A stretch of 64,000 bases of DNA from Phycisphaerales bacterium AB-hyl4 (GTDB lineage: Bacteria; Planctomycetota; Phycisphaerae; Phycisphaerales; Phycisphaeraceae): the NCBI GenBank assembly GCA_041821185.1, contig JBGUBD010000004.1:372001-436000 (forward strand), in the 5' to 3' direction. The translations under genes and the position numbers were made by a program. Positions 17,425-25,995 of the stretch are shown here, one piece after another. The notes under the pieces were generated by a model that made no database searches, was not told where the DNA came from, and was given only the letters and a program-made list of their open reading frames with translations. The stretch's first letter is position 1, and each line of letters opens with the position of its first letter.

Positions 17425-18651
17425 GTGGGCAGGTCGTTTGATATCGTCGTGCTGGGCTCCGCGCCGTGGGCGACCGACGCGCCGCTGAACTGCCATCACA
17501 TCACCCGTCGGCTGGCTGTGCAACATCGCGTGCTCTATATCGAGCCCACCGCGATGCGGACGCCCAACCCGCTGCACCCGTCCGACCTGGCGAAAATGAC
17601 CCGCCGACTGCGCAGCTGGGCCCAGCGAGGCACACGCCCCGCGCGAAATAGCCACCAGCCGGTCGAGCCGCAAATCTGGACGATCGCGCCGATGATGTGG
17701 CCCGCCCCGCGACTGGCGAGCCTCAAGCAGTGGAACCGCAGACAATTGATCAACGCCACCGAGCGGGCGATGAAAGCCATCGGCATGCGGCAGGCGTTGC
17801 TGTGGTCGTTCCTCCCCGCGGGGATCGACCTGGTGGGGCATGCGAGTGCGCTGGGAACGATCTACCACTGCGTCGACGACTACGCGGGCAACCCGGGCGT
17901 CAACGCTGCGGCGCTGCGCGAAGTCGAACGGCGGATGATCAAGTCGGCCGACGTCTGCCTGGCAACGTCCGCTCCATTAGCACAACGCGTCAAACGTGAC
18001 GGCGCGAAAGCGGTGCACTGCGTGCCCAACGTCAGCGAGGTTGAGCGATTTGAAAGTAGCGATGCGCCCGTGCCGCCGGAGCTGGCCGAACTGCCTCGGC
18101 CGCGCGTGGGGTACGTGGGCAACATCGCCGGCTATAAGGTGGACATCAAGCTGCTGGCGACGCTGGCACGCGATCGGCCGGACGTGTCGCTGGTGCTCAT
18201 CGGCGGCGTGGGCGGCGGCGACCCGACGACCAACGTCCGGCCGCTGCGTCGGCTGCCCAACGTGCACCTGCTCGGCGCTCGATCGCATGACGAACTGCCC
18301 GCGTACGTACATGGGCTGGACGTGTGTCTGATTCCGTTTCGGCGGAGCAGCGTGACGGACTGCTCGTTGCCGTTGAAGACGTTTGAGTATCTCGCTGCGG
18401 GCAAGCCGGTGGTGAGCACGCCCATCGCGGCGTTGACCAGCGAGCCGCTGGATGACGTGCTGACGTATGCCGACTCGGCAGCGGACTTCGCCGAGGCGAT
18501 CGACCGCCTGTTGCGTGACAACACGCCCGAACTCATCAGTCGTCGGCAAGCGATCGCGCGGGACTATTCATGGGACCGCCGCTTTCCGCAATTGCACGAC
18601 ATTGCCCGGCAGCTCGTCGCGAGTCGCACCGCCGCTGCGCCGGTCGCGTGA
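17425..18651 (+). CDS. GT4-like glycosyltransferase
   Basis: This 408-residue enzyme starts at GTG (MGRSFDIVVLGSAPWATDAP). It has IYHCVDDYAGNPGVN in the acceptor domain, a motif seen in glycosyltransferases of the TuaH-like group. The donor domain has VGYVGNIAGYKVDIKLL, LIGGVGGGDP, LPAYVHGLDVCLIPFRR and PLKTFEYLAAGKPVVSTPI. The E and GKPVVST segment fits nucleotide-sugar binding. It likely adds a later residue to the surface polysaccharide. It ends the plus-strand run; the next gene converges on it with only a 10-bp gap. Confidence 0.82.
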   Translation: MGRSFDIVVLGSAPWATDAPLNCHHITRRLAVQHRVLYIEPTAMRTPNPLHPSDLAKMTRRLRSWAQRGTRPARNSHQPVEPQIWTIAPMMWPAPRLASLKQWNRRQLINATERAMKAIGMRQALLWSFLPAGIDLVGHASALGTIYHCVDDYAGNPGVNAAALREVERRMIKSADVCLATSAPLAQRVKRDGAKAVHCVPNVSEVERFESSDAPVPPELAELPRPRVGYVGNIAGYKVDIKLLATLARDRPDVSLVLIGGVGGGDPTTNVRPLRRLPNVHLLGARSHDELPAYVHGLDVCLIPFRRSSVTDCSLPLKTFEYLAAGKPVVSTPIAALTSEPLDDVLTYADSAADFAEAIDRLLRDNTPELISRRQAIARDYSWDRRFPQLHDIARQLVASRTAAAPVA

Positions 18652-18661
18652 TCGGCTGCCG

Positions 18662-19843
18662 TTATATGCGAAACCGCGCCCGCAGTGTGGGCGGCATCAT
18701 CGGGCACGCATCAGTCGGCTGGGCGAACAGCCGTCGGCGAACCGCCGCGATTTGGCTGTACACCGCGTCGCACAACGGCGCGGGCAATGCCTGGCCCAGC
18801 ATCGCCGCCACCCGCCACAACCCGCCGAGGCGATCGAGGATGTAAAGCACCGCCGCCGACTGTACGAGCAGTTCGCCATCGCCGCGGCGGACGATGATCG
18901 AGTCAGGCAGCGTCTCGCGCTGCGCTGCCGACACGTGCTCGCGAAAATGTTCGCTGTCCAACGGCGAAAGCACGAACTGCTCACCCTTCACATCTTCCGC
19001 GAGCACAAACCGCACCCAGCGATGGCATAGCCCGCAATGGCCGTCGTAGTACACCGTCGCCGGCGGCGTCGATGGTTGGCTCCGGGGCCGGGCCGGCAGC
19101 CACAACGGGTTGAACGCCAGCAGATGCACCGCCGTCAGCGCGAGCGCCAGCGCCCAGTACCCCGCCAACGGCAGCACGAGCAGGTTCACCCCCAGCGTGA
19201 GCGACCATGCCAGCCGACGGTTCCGCCGCGACAGCGCCAACGGCCCGAACGCTAACCATGTGCCCAGCAGCAACCACGTCAGTCCGCGCCCCAACCATTC
19301 GGGCATCGTGCCCACCCAGGGCAGCACGGCCCATTGCCCATCGTCATAAAACAACGCCTCCGCCAGCCGCCACGCTTCGTCGCGCAACAGCAGCACGCCC
19401 CCACCGACGTAAACCAACCCCATCGCCAGCCACAATCTGCGGAACAGCCACGATGGAAACTGCCACTCGCCCCCCGGATCCAACCGGCCGCGCGCGTCAA
19501 GCGACCCGTACGGCGTCGGCCCCGCCCACGCCAGCCGAGCGTGCACCGCCAACATCACCACCAGCACCATCGGCCCGAGCACCGCCAGGCTCTCCCACAC
19601 GCGCGGGTAGTCCAGCAACAGCGTCAGCAACAGCAGCCCCAATGTGAGCGCCACCGTCACCTCACGCCCACGCCACCCGACCGCAAACGCCGCCGCGAGC
19701 ATCAGCAGCATGAGCCCCACAAGTATCTGCACCACGCCGCCCGCCGCGATCGCGCTGCCCACCACCACTGCGACGATCGCGGCGGTGAGCACGCGCACCA
19801 AGCTGTATTGTCCGCCCGTCCATCCGTTTGCCATGTCAATCAT
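18662..19843 (-). CDS. DUF393 (DCC1-like) thiol-disulfide redox protein with membrane domain
   Basis: The C-terminal 130 residues begin TVYYDGHCGLCHRWVRF, the DxxCxxC motif of the DCC1/DUF393 family, and continue VLSPLDSEHFREH and GLWRVAAMLG. Family members are thioredoxin-like and probably reduce or form disulfides. The N-terminal 230 residues hold about seven hydrophobic segments, so this is a fusion anchored in the membrane. The start at 19843 (MIDMANG) is preferred because upstream codons would cross a palindromic repeat (19854-19882). Substrate unknown. It converges on the glycosyltransferase gene and may be unrelated to it. Confidence 0.75.
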   Translation of the reverse strand: MIDMANGWTGGQYSLVRVLTAAIVAVVVGSAIAAGGVVQILVGLMLLMLAAAFAVGWRGREVTVALTLGLLLLTLLLDYPRVWESLAVLGPMVLVVMLAVHARLAWAGPTPYGSLDARGRLDPGGEWQFPSWLFRRLWLAMGLVYVGGGVLLLRDEAWRLAEALFYDDGQWAVLPWVGTMPEWLGRGLTWLLLGTWLAFGPLALSRRNRRLAWSLTLGVNLLVLPLAGYWALALALTAVHLLAFNPLWLPARPRSQPSTPPATVYYDGHCGLCHRWVRFVLAEDVKGEQFVLSPLDSEHFREHVSAAQRETLPDSIIVRRGDGELLVQSAAVLYILDRLGGLWRVAAMLGQALPAPLCDAVYSQIAAVRRRLFAQPTDACPMMPPTLRARFRI

Positions 19844-19853
19844 TCCATTACCC

Positions 19854-19882
19854 GAAGCCCACGGATTCAATCCGTGGGCGTC
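19854..19882. repeat. REP-like palindrome, family B
   Basis: GAAGCCCACGGATT and its complement AATCCGTGGGCGTC form a hairpin between the DUF393 gene and the uronate isomerase gene. Copies with the same ends lie at 31435, 51693 and 53880. Confidence 0.75.
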
Positions 19883-19997
19883 ACCCACTTGAAACCTGAA
19901 ACCAACCCCCTCGCTCAACAATAGCCGTCTCATCCGGTACGATAGAGCAAAACGACCTGATTTAAGAATCACCACGACCGTTTTCGGAGACACCGCC

Positions 19998-21299
19998 ATG
20001 GATCGTCAGCAGCTACAGCAACTCGTGAGCAAGACCATCGAAGCCCAGCCGGTCACCGACCTGCACACCCACTGCTACACGCCCGGCTTCGGCCACGCGG
20101 CGGACGGCACGGGCAAGGGCCTGCTGCTGTGGGGCATCGACGAATTGGTGACCTACCACTACCTCGTCGCCGAGGTTTACCGCATCGTGCCCGCGAGCGA
20201 ATTGCCTTACGACAAGTTCTGGGCGATGAGCAAGACCGAGCAGGCCGACCACATCTGGAAGCACGTCTTCGTCGAGCGCACGCCCATCAGCGAAGCCTGC
20301 CGTGGCGTGTTGACCACGCTGAAGAAGCTTGGTCTGGACCCGAACGAAAAGACGCTTGAGCCTTACCGCAAGTGGTTCGCGCAGCAGGATGCCGACAGCT
20401 ACATCGACAAGGTGATGCAGATCGCCAACGTCGACAGCATCACGATGACCAACGAAGTTTTCTCCGACCACGAGCGAGGCATCTGGGAGTCGAACCCGGC
20501 CGTGGGCGACGACCCGCGATTCGAAGCCGTGCTTCGCATCGACAAGCTGCTTCGCGATTGGCCGGCGGCGGTGAAATGCCTCGCCGAGCTTGGCTATGAA
20601 GTCACCGAGCAGTTCAGTCAGCAGACGATCGACGAGACCCGCCGCTTCCTCAACGACTGGCTGGACCGGATGAAGGCGGTCTATGTCGCGATGAGCCTGC
20701 CGCCGGAGTTCCGCTACCCCGATCCGCAGAACAAGTCGGGCAACACGTTCATCGAGAAGGTGCTCATGCCGACGCTGGCCGAGCGTGGCCTGCCGTGGGC
20801 GATGATGATCGGCTCGCGCATGCAGGTGAACCCCGCGCTCAAGGACGCGGGCGACATGGTCGGCAAGTCCGACATCCTCAGCGTCGTCAACCTCTGCGCC
20901 CGCTTTCCCGACAACAAGTTCATGGTCACCATGCTCAGCCGGGAGAACCAGCACGAGCTTTGCGTCGCGGCCCGCAAGTTCGGCAACCTGATGTTGTTCG
21001 GCTGCTGGTGGTTCCTCAACAACCCGTCCATCATCGAAGAGATGACCCGCGAACGCATCGAACTGCTGGGCACGAGCTTCGCCCCGCAACACTCGGATGC
21101 GCGCATCCTCGACCAACTGATCTACAAGTGGGACCACTCGCGGAAGATCATCGCTAACGTGCTGGTCGACAAGTACGCCGACTTGGTCGACGCGGGCTAC
21201 AACGTCACCGCCGATCATGTCCAGCGCGACGCCCGGCTACTGCTGCGTGACAACTTCCGCAACTTCTGCCAACCCACGCCCGCCACCGCGTCGGCGTAA
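19998..21299 (+). CDS. uxaC: Glucuronate (uronate) isomerase-like protein
   Basis: The 433-residue protein begins with the amidohydrolase-superfamily metal motif DLHTHCY. It contains ERTPISEACRGVLTTLKKLG, TMLSRENQHELCVAARKFG, NLMLFGCWWFLNNPSIIEEM and GTSFAPQHSDARILDQLIYKW, matching the planctomycete branch annotated as glucuronate isomerase (UxaC fold). That enzyme interconverts glucuronate and fructuronate in the cytoplasm. The protein is somewhat shorter than E. coli UxaC (470 residues). Acidic-glycan breakdown would fit the heparinase and DUF4838 genes in the window, but no other uronate pathway gene is adjacent. The ribosome site is modest (CGGAGA). Confidence 0.75.
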   Translation: MDRQQLQQLVSKTIEAQPVTDLHTHCYTPGFGHAADGTGKGLLLWGIDELVTYHYLVAEVYRIVPASELPYDKFWAMSKTEQADHIWKHVFVERTPISEACRGVLTTLKKLGLDPNEKTLEPYRKWFAQQDADSYIDKVMQIANVDSITMTNEVFSDHERGIWESNPAVGDDPRFEAVLRIDKLLRDWPAAVKCLAELGYEVTEQFSQQTIDETRRFLNDWLDRMKAVYVAMSLPPEFRYPDPQNKSGNTFIEKVLMPTLAERGLPWAMMIGSRMQVNPALKDAGDMVGKSDILSVVNLCARFPDNKFMVTMLSRENQHELCVAARKFGNLMLFGCWWFLNNPSIIEEMTRERIELLGTSFAPQHSDARILDQLIYKWDHSRKIIANVLVDKYADLVDAGYNVTADHVQRDARLLLRDNFRNFCQPTPATASA

Positions 21300-21434
21300 G
21301 CATCGCGCAGCAAATGATCAGGCATGACGTTTCCGCGCTCGCGGCCCCGCGAAACGCGCCGCGTGAAGCCACCGTTAGCGCATTCCACGGCCGCTACGTT
21401 TGGCTTGAGGATGCTCTAAATCTGACAATCTGAA

Positions 21435-22499
21435 TCACACATCCCGCACGCAGCGAAACCCCGCGTTCGTTGTCGTGCTGTCGGGCATGTTCCCCGTCCG
21501 CGCCGCTACGCGGTAGCGATTGCAGTAGCTGCGGTGACAGAGATAGCTGCCGCCCTTCTGCAGCTTATGCGTCTGCCCGCCATCGTTCGTCAGCGGCCCC
21601 GTCGGGTTGTCACGCGTCTCAGGCGACGCTTCGACATGCCACGCCGGGTCGAACCACTCCGTGCACCACTCCCACACGTTGCCCGACGTGTTATGCAGCC
21701 CGTAGTCGTTCGCGGGGAACGCATCAACCGGACACGTACCGGCGAACCCGTCCTCGGCCGTGTCCCGTTCGGGAAACTTGCCCTGCCAGATGTTGCACAT
21801 ATGCTTGCCCGTCGGCGTCAGCTCATCGCCCCACGGATAGATCCGCTGGTCGTGCCCGCCTCGCGCCGCGAACTCCCACTCGGCCTCAAACGGCAGCCGC
21901 TTGCCCGCCCACTGCGCGTAGCGAAGCGCATCGTTCCACGAAATATGCACCACTGGATAGTCCGCTAGCCCCTTCAGGTCCGACCGCTCGCCGAACGGCT
22001 TACGCCAACACGCCCCCGGCACCGCGATCCACCACGTCAAGCCGACCACCGCGTTGGTCTTCTTCATCCGATTGGCGAACTTGCTCGGCAAGTGCGTATG
22101 AAACACGAACGACCAGCCGAACGCCTCCGCGTCGGTCCGGTAGCCGGTGTCATTGACGAACTTTTCAAACGCGGCGTTCGTGACACACGTCGCATCGATA
22201 TAAAACGGCCGCACGCTCACCTCGCGCACCGGCCCTTCGCCGTCGGCCTCCCATTGCTGGTCGGAGTCCGTGCCCATGCGAAACGTCCCGCCGGACAGCT
22301 TGATCATGCCGTCGGTCGAGCCGATGTCAGCGTGGCGGATCGGCTCGGCGGTCGGTACGTCGACCATCGGCACCGGCGAGCCGTCGGCCGTGGCCGAGCC
22401 CTGCCGCGCCGCGACCGTCGCGCTCGCTGCCTGCCGATCGCCCGGCGTGCAGCATGCTTTCTTCGGCGGTTGGTTGGACGGAGTAAGCGAAAGACTCAT
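21435..22499 (-). CDS. Formylglycine-generating enzyme (SUMF1 family)
   Basis: The 354-residue protein has the FGE-sulfatase fold from GGTFRMGTDSDQQWEADGEG through YYIDATCVTN-like strands, VVHISWNDALRYAQWAGKRL and GNVWEWCTEWFDP. It ends GGSYLCHRSYCNRYRVAART. The two cysteines in CHRSYC match the copper-binding catalytic pair of human and bacterial FGE. It is thus likely a true enzyme converting Cys or Ser of sulfatase CxPxR motifs to formylglycine, rather than one of the many inactive FGE-like proteins. No sulfatase lies in the window. The exact start is uncertain (ATG at 22499 or GTG at 22517). The N-terminus is polar with KKACC and shows no signal peptide. Confidence 0.85.
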   Translation of the reverse strand: MSLSLTPSNQPPKKACCTPGDRQAASATVAARQGSATADGSPVPMVDVPTAEPIRHADIGSTDGMIKLSGGTFRMGTDSDQQWEADGEGPVREVSVRPFYIDATCVTNAAFEKFVNDTGYRTDAEAFGWSFVFHTHLPSKFANRMKKTNAVVGLTWWIAVPGACWRKPFGERSDLKGLADYPVVHISWNDALRYAQWAGKRLPFEAEWEFAARGGHDQRIYPWGDELTPTGKHMCNIWQGKFPERDTAEDGFAGTCPVDAFPANDYGLHNTSGNVWEWCTEWFDPAWHVEASPETRDNPTGPLTNDGGQTHKLQKGGSYLCHRSYCNRYRVAARTGNMPDSTTTNAGFRCVRDV

Positions 22500-22528
22500 A
22501 ACCCACGATTTTACCACACTGCCCCACC

Positions 22529-22600
22529 CATTTAGCCGCGTCGCTTGCGACGCGCTTCGAAATCATCCCGAAAGCGCGTTGCAAGCGACGCGGCTAAATG
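22529..22600. repeat. REP-like long palindrome, family A
   Basis: A 72-bp imperfect palindrome with ends CATTTAGCCGCGTCGCTTGC and GCAAGCGACGCGGCTAAATG, and a loop of about 25 nt. It lies between the FGE gene and hisF. Near-identical ends occur at 34738-34813, and partial copies at 45507 and 63832. Confidence 0.85.
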
Positions 22601-22610
22601 GCCGAAGCCT

Positions 22611-23438
22611 TCAAACCCGCACCGGCAGCCCCGCAGCGGCGAGTTGCTGCTTCGTCTCGGCGATCGTGTACTCGCCATAGTGAAAAATGCTCGCCGCCAG
22701 CACCGCGTCGGCCCGCGTCTGCTTGAGCACGTCAATCATGTGAGCCGGGCTGCCACACCCGCCCGACGCCACCACGGGCACGTCCACCGCGTCGCCAACG
22801 AGTTTCGTCAGCTCCACGTCGTAACCCGTCTTCACACCGTCGGCGTCCATCGACGTGAGCACGATCTCACCCGCGCCCAGCTCCACAACACGCTTCGCCC
22901 ACGCGATCGGGTCCAGGCCCGTAGGCGTCCGCCCGCCATGCGTGTGCACCTCGAAGACCATCGGCTGACCGTCGGGCCCGCGCCGCTCGCTCGGCGTCCC
23001 GGCCCGGCCGGTACGCTGCTTGTAGTCGTCCGCCGGCACGCGCTTGGGGTCGATGTTCACCACCGTCGCGCACCTGCCGAACCGCCTGGCCGTCTGCTGC
23101 ACGATCTCCGGCGAAACCACCGCGGCCGTGTTGATGCTCACCTTTTCCGCCCCGGCCTGCACCAGCTCGGTCACGTCGTCAATCGTGCGAATCCCGCCCC
23201 CCACCGTAAACGGCATGAAGCACTGCTCCGCCACGCGACGCACCACATCGTGCATGATGCCCCGCTTTTCGTGGCTGGCGGTGATGTCGAGAAACACCAG
23301 CTCATCCGCGCCTGCCTCGTCGTACGCGCGCGCGACGTCCACGGGGTCGCCTGCGTCGCGCAGGTCGACGAAGTTCACGCCTTTGACCACTCGGCCGCCG
23401 TGGACGTCCAGACACGGAATGATTCGATGACTTAACAC
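22611..23438 (-). CDS. hisF: Imidazole glycerol phosphate synthase, cyclase subunit HisF
   Basis: This is a complete (beta/alpha)8 His[19 protein letters not shown] with the catalytic Asp, [20 protein letters not shown], the second catalytic Asp region [14 protein letters not shown], and [13 protein letters not shown]. It cyclises PRFAR with ammonia from HisH to IGP and AICAR in histidine synthesis. At 275 residues it is about 20 longer than E. coli HisF. The extra residues lie after VVNIDPKRV ([13 protein letters not shown]...), just before [11 protein letters not shown]. No other his gene is adjacent. The ATG at 23438 starts the conserved first strand. Confidence 0.95.
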   Translation of the reverse strand: MLSHRIIPCLDVHGGRVVKGVNFVDLRDAGDPVDVARAYDEAGADELVFLDITASHEKRGIMHDVVRRVAEQCFMPFTVGGGIRTIDDVTELVQAGAEKVSINTAAVVSPEIVQQTARRFGRCATVVNIDPKRVPADDYKQRTGRAGTPSERRGPDGQPMVFEVHTHGGRTPTGLDPIAWAKRVVELGAGEIVLTSMDADGVKTGYDVELTKLVGDAVDVPVVASGGCGSPAHMIDVLKQTRADAVLAASIFHYGEYTIAETKQQLAAAGLPVRV

Positions 23439-23454
23439 AATGGGAAGTTTAGCA

Positions 23455-23478
23455 GTTTCGGGTTTCGAGTTTCGAGTT
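23455..23478. repeat. Short tandem heptamer array, unit GTTTCGA
   Basis: About three and a half copies of GTTTCG(G/A) lie in the divergent hisF/VOC spacer. It is a single arm with no inverted partner nearby. Confidence 0.6.
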
Positions 23479-23523
23479 GATTGGTCGTTGTGCTACGCTT
23501 AGCTGCCTTTAAGGAGCAAAACC

Positions 23524-23943
23524 ATGGCAAGCATCACCGGCTTTCACCACGTTGCAATCCGCGTCCGCGACTTCGACCGATCCGTCGCGTTCTACACCGA
23601 AGTGCTCGGCTTCAAACCCAAGATCGCCTGGCAGGACGCCCCCAAGCGCGCGATCATGCTCGACACGGGCGATGGCAACTACCTCGAAATCTTCGAGCGC
23701 CCCGAGCAGGCCCCGCCCCCTGCGGACGAAGGCGCGATTCTCCACTTCGCCCTGCGCACCGACGACACGGACGCCGTGCTGGAAAAGGCCCGTGCCGCAG
23801 GCTGCCAGGTGACGATGGAGCCCAAGGCAGTAGATATCCCCAACAAGCTGCCCGGCGTCGAAACACCCGTACCCGTGCGCATCGCGTTCGTGAAGGGCCC
23901 CGAAGGCGAAATCGTGGAGTTCTTCCAGAACGAACTGACGTGA
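23524..23943 (+). CDS. VOC-family (glyoxalase-like) protein
   Basis: This 139-residue single-unit VOC protein has two beta-alpha-beta-beta-beta modules: FHHVAIRVRDFDRSVAFYTE at the start, and ILHFALRTDDTDAVLEKA then VKGPEGEIVEFFQ in the second half. The His in FHHVAI and Glu in EIVEFF are typical metal ligands. The family includes glyoxalase I, dioxygenases and resistance proteins; the substrate is unknown. A strong ribosome site (AAGGAG) lies 8 nt before the ATG. Confidence 0.88.
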   Translation: MASITGFHHVAIRVRDFDRSVAFYTEVLGFKPKIAWQDAPKRAIMLDTGDGNYLEIFERPEQAPPPADEGAILHFALRTDDTDAVLEKARAAGCQVTMEPKAVDIPNKLPGVETPVPVRIAFVKGPEGEIVEFFQNELT

Positions 23944-24015
23944 GATGCACTTGATCCAGACGCGGAGCAATGAAGCTTAAGCTCCACGATCCTGGGCGGG
24001 CGAACGTTCGGTTCA

Positions 24016-25764
24016 TCACGGGCGCGTCGCGTTGATCCACTTCATGAGCTGCGGCTTCGCGAACGTGTTGATGACGTCTTCACGTTTCGCCCCCGCGCGG
24101 CGAGCGGTGAGCACGCCGTAGATCAATTGATCAAGGTCCGCCGGGCCGTGGGCGTCGGTGTTGATCGAAAGCTTCACGCCATGTTCGAGTGCAAGCCGGG
24201 CGTGCGTGTCGCGCAGGTCGAGGCGATAGTGGTTGGCGTTGATCTCCATCGCAATACCGCGCTGCGCAGCAGCTTCGACGAGCTTTTTCATGTCGGGGTG
24301 CAGCCCCGCCCGGCGGTTGACGATGCGGCCGGTCGCGTGGCCGAGGATGGTCACATAGCGGTTTTCAATCGCTTTGAGCAGCCGCTTCGTGGCTTTGGCC
24401 GGCTCTTGCGCGAGCGAAGCGTGTGGCGACGCGACGACAATGTCCAGCTCGCGCAGCAGGCTGTCGGGGTAATCGAGCTTGCCGTCGATGAGGATGTCCA
24501 CCTCCGAGCCGGCGAGCACGTTGATCTTCCCTTTCATCTCCTTCGCCACGGCCCGGACGTCTTCGATGTGCTTCTCCAGCCGCTCGGCGTTGAGGCCGTT
24601 GGCTTGCACCTGACCCTTCGAGTGATCCGTGATGGCGACCGTGTGAAACCCGCGGTCCGCAGCGGCGGCGGCCAACTCGCGGATGCTCCAATGCCCATCG
24701 CTGGCGGTCGTATGAGCATGCAGCTCCGCTTGAATCTCTTGCAGTTCGACAAGCTCGGGCAGCGTGTCCTTTTCAGCACGAGCAATCTCGTCGCGAGCCT
24801 CGCGCAACTCCGGCGGAATGTACGCCAGATCAAGCGCCTTGTAGACCGCTTCCTCGGTCTTGCCTGCGACGCGCGTCTCGCTGTCTTCCTTGTATAAGCC
24901 ATACTCGCTGAGCTTGAGCTTGCGCGCGATCGCACGCTCGCGCAGGCGGACGTTGTGATCCTTCGAGCCGGTGAAGTAAAGCAGCGCCGCCCCGGCCGCC
25001 TCCGGCTCGATCACGCGCAAATCCACCTGAATATGCCGCCCCGCCCCGGTGCGGGCGCGGACGCTGGTCTTGGTTGCCCCCTTGAGAATCACCTCTTCAA
25101 CGACTTCGAGCTTCACGAACGCGTTACTGATCGTCTCGCCCTGCTTCGGGTCGGCAATGGCAAGCAGGTCCAGGTCGCCCACCGTTTCCCTGCCGCGTCG
25201 CAGCGAGCCGGCGTAGTGCACCGCCTCGACCGGCTCCAGGCCGCGCAGCTGATGCACGAACCAATTGGCCAGCGGCATCGCCTCGCCGATGCGGATGCGC
25301 TGGTGGGCCGTCTCCGCGAAGGCAAGGTTCTTCTTGATGTTCTCCAGCGTCTTCTTGCCCATGCGGGGCAGCTTTTCAAGTTCGCCCGTGTCGAGCTTCT
25401 TCTTTAGGGTGGCGGTATCAGTGACGCCGCCCTGCTGCCAGAGTGTGGCGACCGACTTCGGGCCGAGGCCGGGGATATCGAGCAGCTTGATCACACCCGC
25501 GGGGACTTCCTTGATGAGCTTTTCGTGTTCGTCGATCCTGCCGTGGTCCAGGTATTCGCGGATGCGGTCGGCCGTGCCCGAGCCGATGCCGTCGAGCTTG
25601 CTGAGCCTGCCCGGATCGATGCCCGCCACGTCCTCGCCAAGCTCCTGCAACGAGCGGGCGGCGCGTTGGAAGGCGTTGACACGGAAGCGATTGCCGCCGA
25701 GCAACTCGGTCACGTCGGCCATCTGCTGAAAGATCGCGGCGAGGGTGGTGTTGTTGCCGGGCAT
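24016..25764 (-). CDS. polX: Family X DNA polymerase/3'-5' exonuclease PolX
   Basis: The order of domains is that of bacterial PolX (582 residues). Helix-hairpin-helix repeats come first (LDIPGLGPKSVATLW, LPRMGKKTLENIKK), then the polymerase X palm with YAGSLRRGRETVGDLDLL, whose two Asp residues bind metal. The C-terminal PHP domain follows (ELHAHTTASDGHWSI, VAITDHSKGQ, GSEVDILIDG, ASPHASL) and holds the nuclease metal sites. The enzyme fills gaps and processes 3' ends in base-excision repair. It is divergent from tpiA, with a long hairpin in the shared spacer. Confidence 0.93.
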   Translation of the reverse strand: MPGNNTTLAAIFQQMADVTELLGGNRFRVNAFQRAARSLQELGEDVAGIDPGRLSKLDGIGSGTADRIREYLDHGRIDEHEKLIKEVPAGVIKLLDIPGLGPKSVATLWQQGGVTDTATLKKKLDTGELEKLPRMGKKTLENIKKNLAFAETAHQRIRIGEAMPLANWFVHQLRGLEPVEAVHYAGSLRRGRETVGDLDLLAIADPKQGETISNAFVKLEVVEEVILKGATKTSVRARTGAGRHIQVDLRVIEPEAAGAALLYFTGSKDHNVRLRERAIARKLKLSEYGLYKEDSETRVAGKTEEAVYKALDLAYIPPELREARDEIARAEKDTLPELVELQEIQAELHAHTTASDGHWSIRELAAAAADRGFHTVAITDHSKGQVQANGLNAERLEKHIEDVRAVAKEMKGKINVLAGSEVDILIDGKLDYPDSLLRELDIVVASPHASLAQEPAKATKRLLKAIENRYVTILGHATGRIVNRRAGLHPDMKKLVEAAAQRGIAMEINANHYRLDLRDTHARLALEHGVKLSINTDAHGPADLDQLIYGVLTARRAGAKREDVINTFAKPQLMKWINATRP

Positions 25765-25815
25765 GGGAAAAGCTTAGATGCTGGCCCCGAGGGCAACAAG
25801 TACCCGCCCCGAGCC

Positions 25816-25878
25816 GGCGTGAGGCTTGAGGCTTGAGCGACTTAAGTCGCTCAGCCTTTGGGACATCCCCCTCACGCC
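25816..25878. repeat. Long nested hairpin in the polX/tpiA divergent spacer
   Basis: The outer arms GGCGTGAGG (25816-25824) and CCTCACGCC (25870-25878) enclose the palindrome GAGCGACTTAAGTCGCTC. It is REP-like. A good -10 hexamer for tpiA (TATACT, 25941-25946) lies 60 bp further on. Confidence 0.6.
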
Positions 25879-25995
25879 TCACGCCCCGGGCCCCTACCAA
25901 GCCCCGCCCCACCGCACACCACGCCAGTCGACGATTTCGCTATACTGCCCGGTTCGCACCGGACCTGTGAACCCAGCCTGATATGAGGTGCCCCC

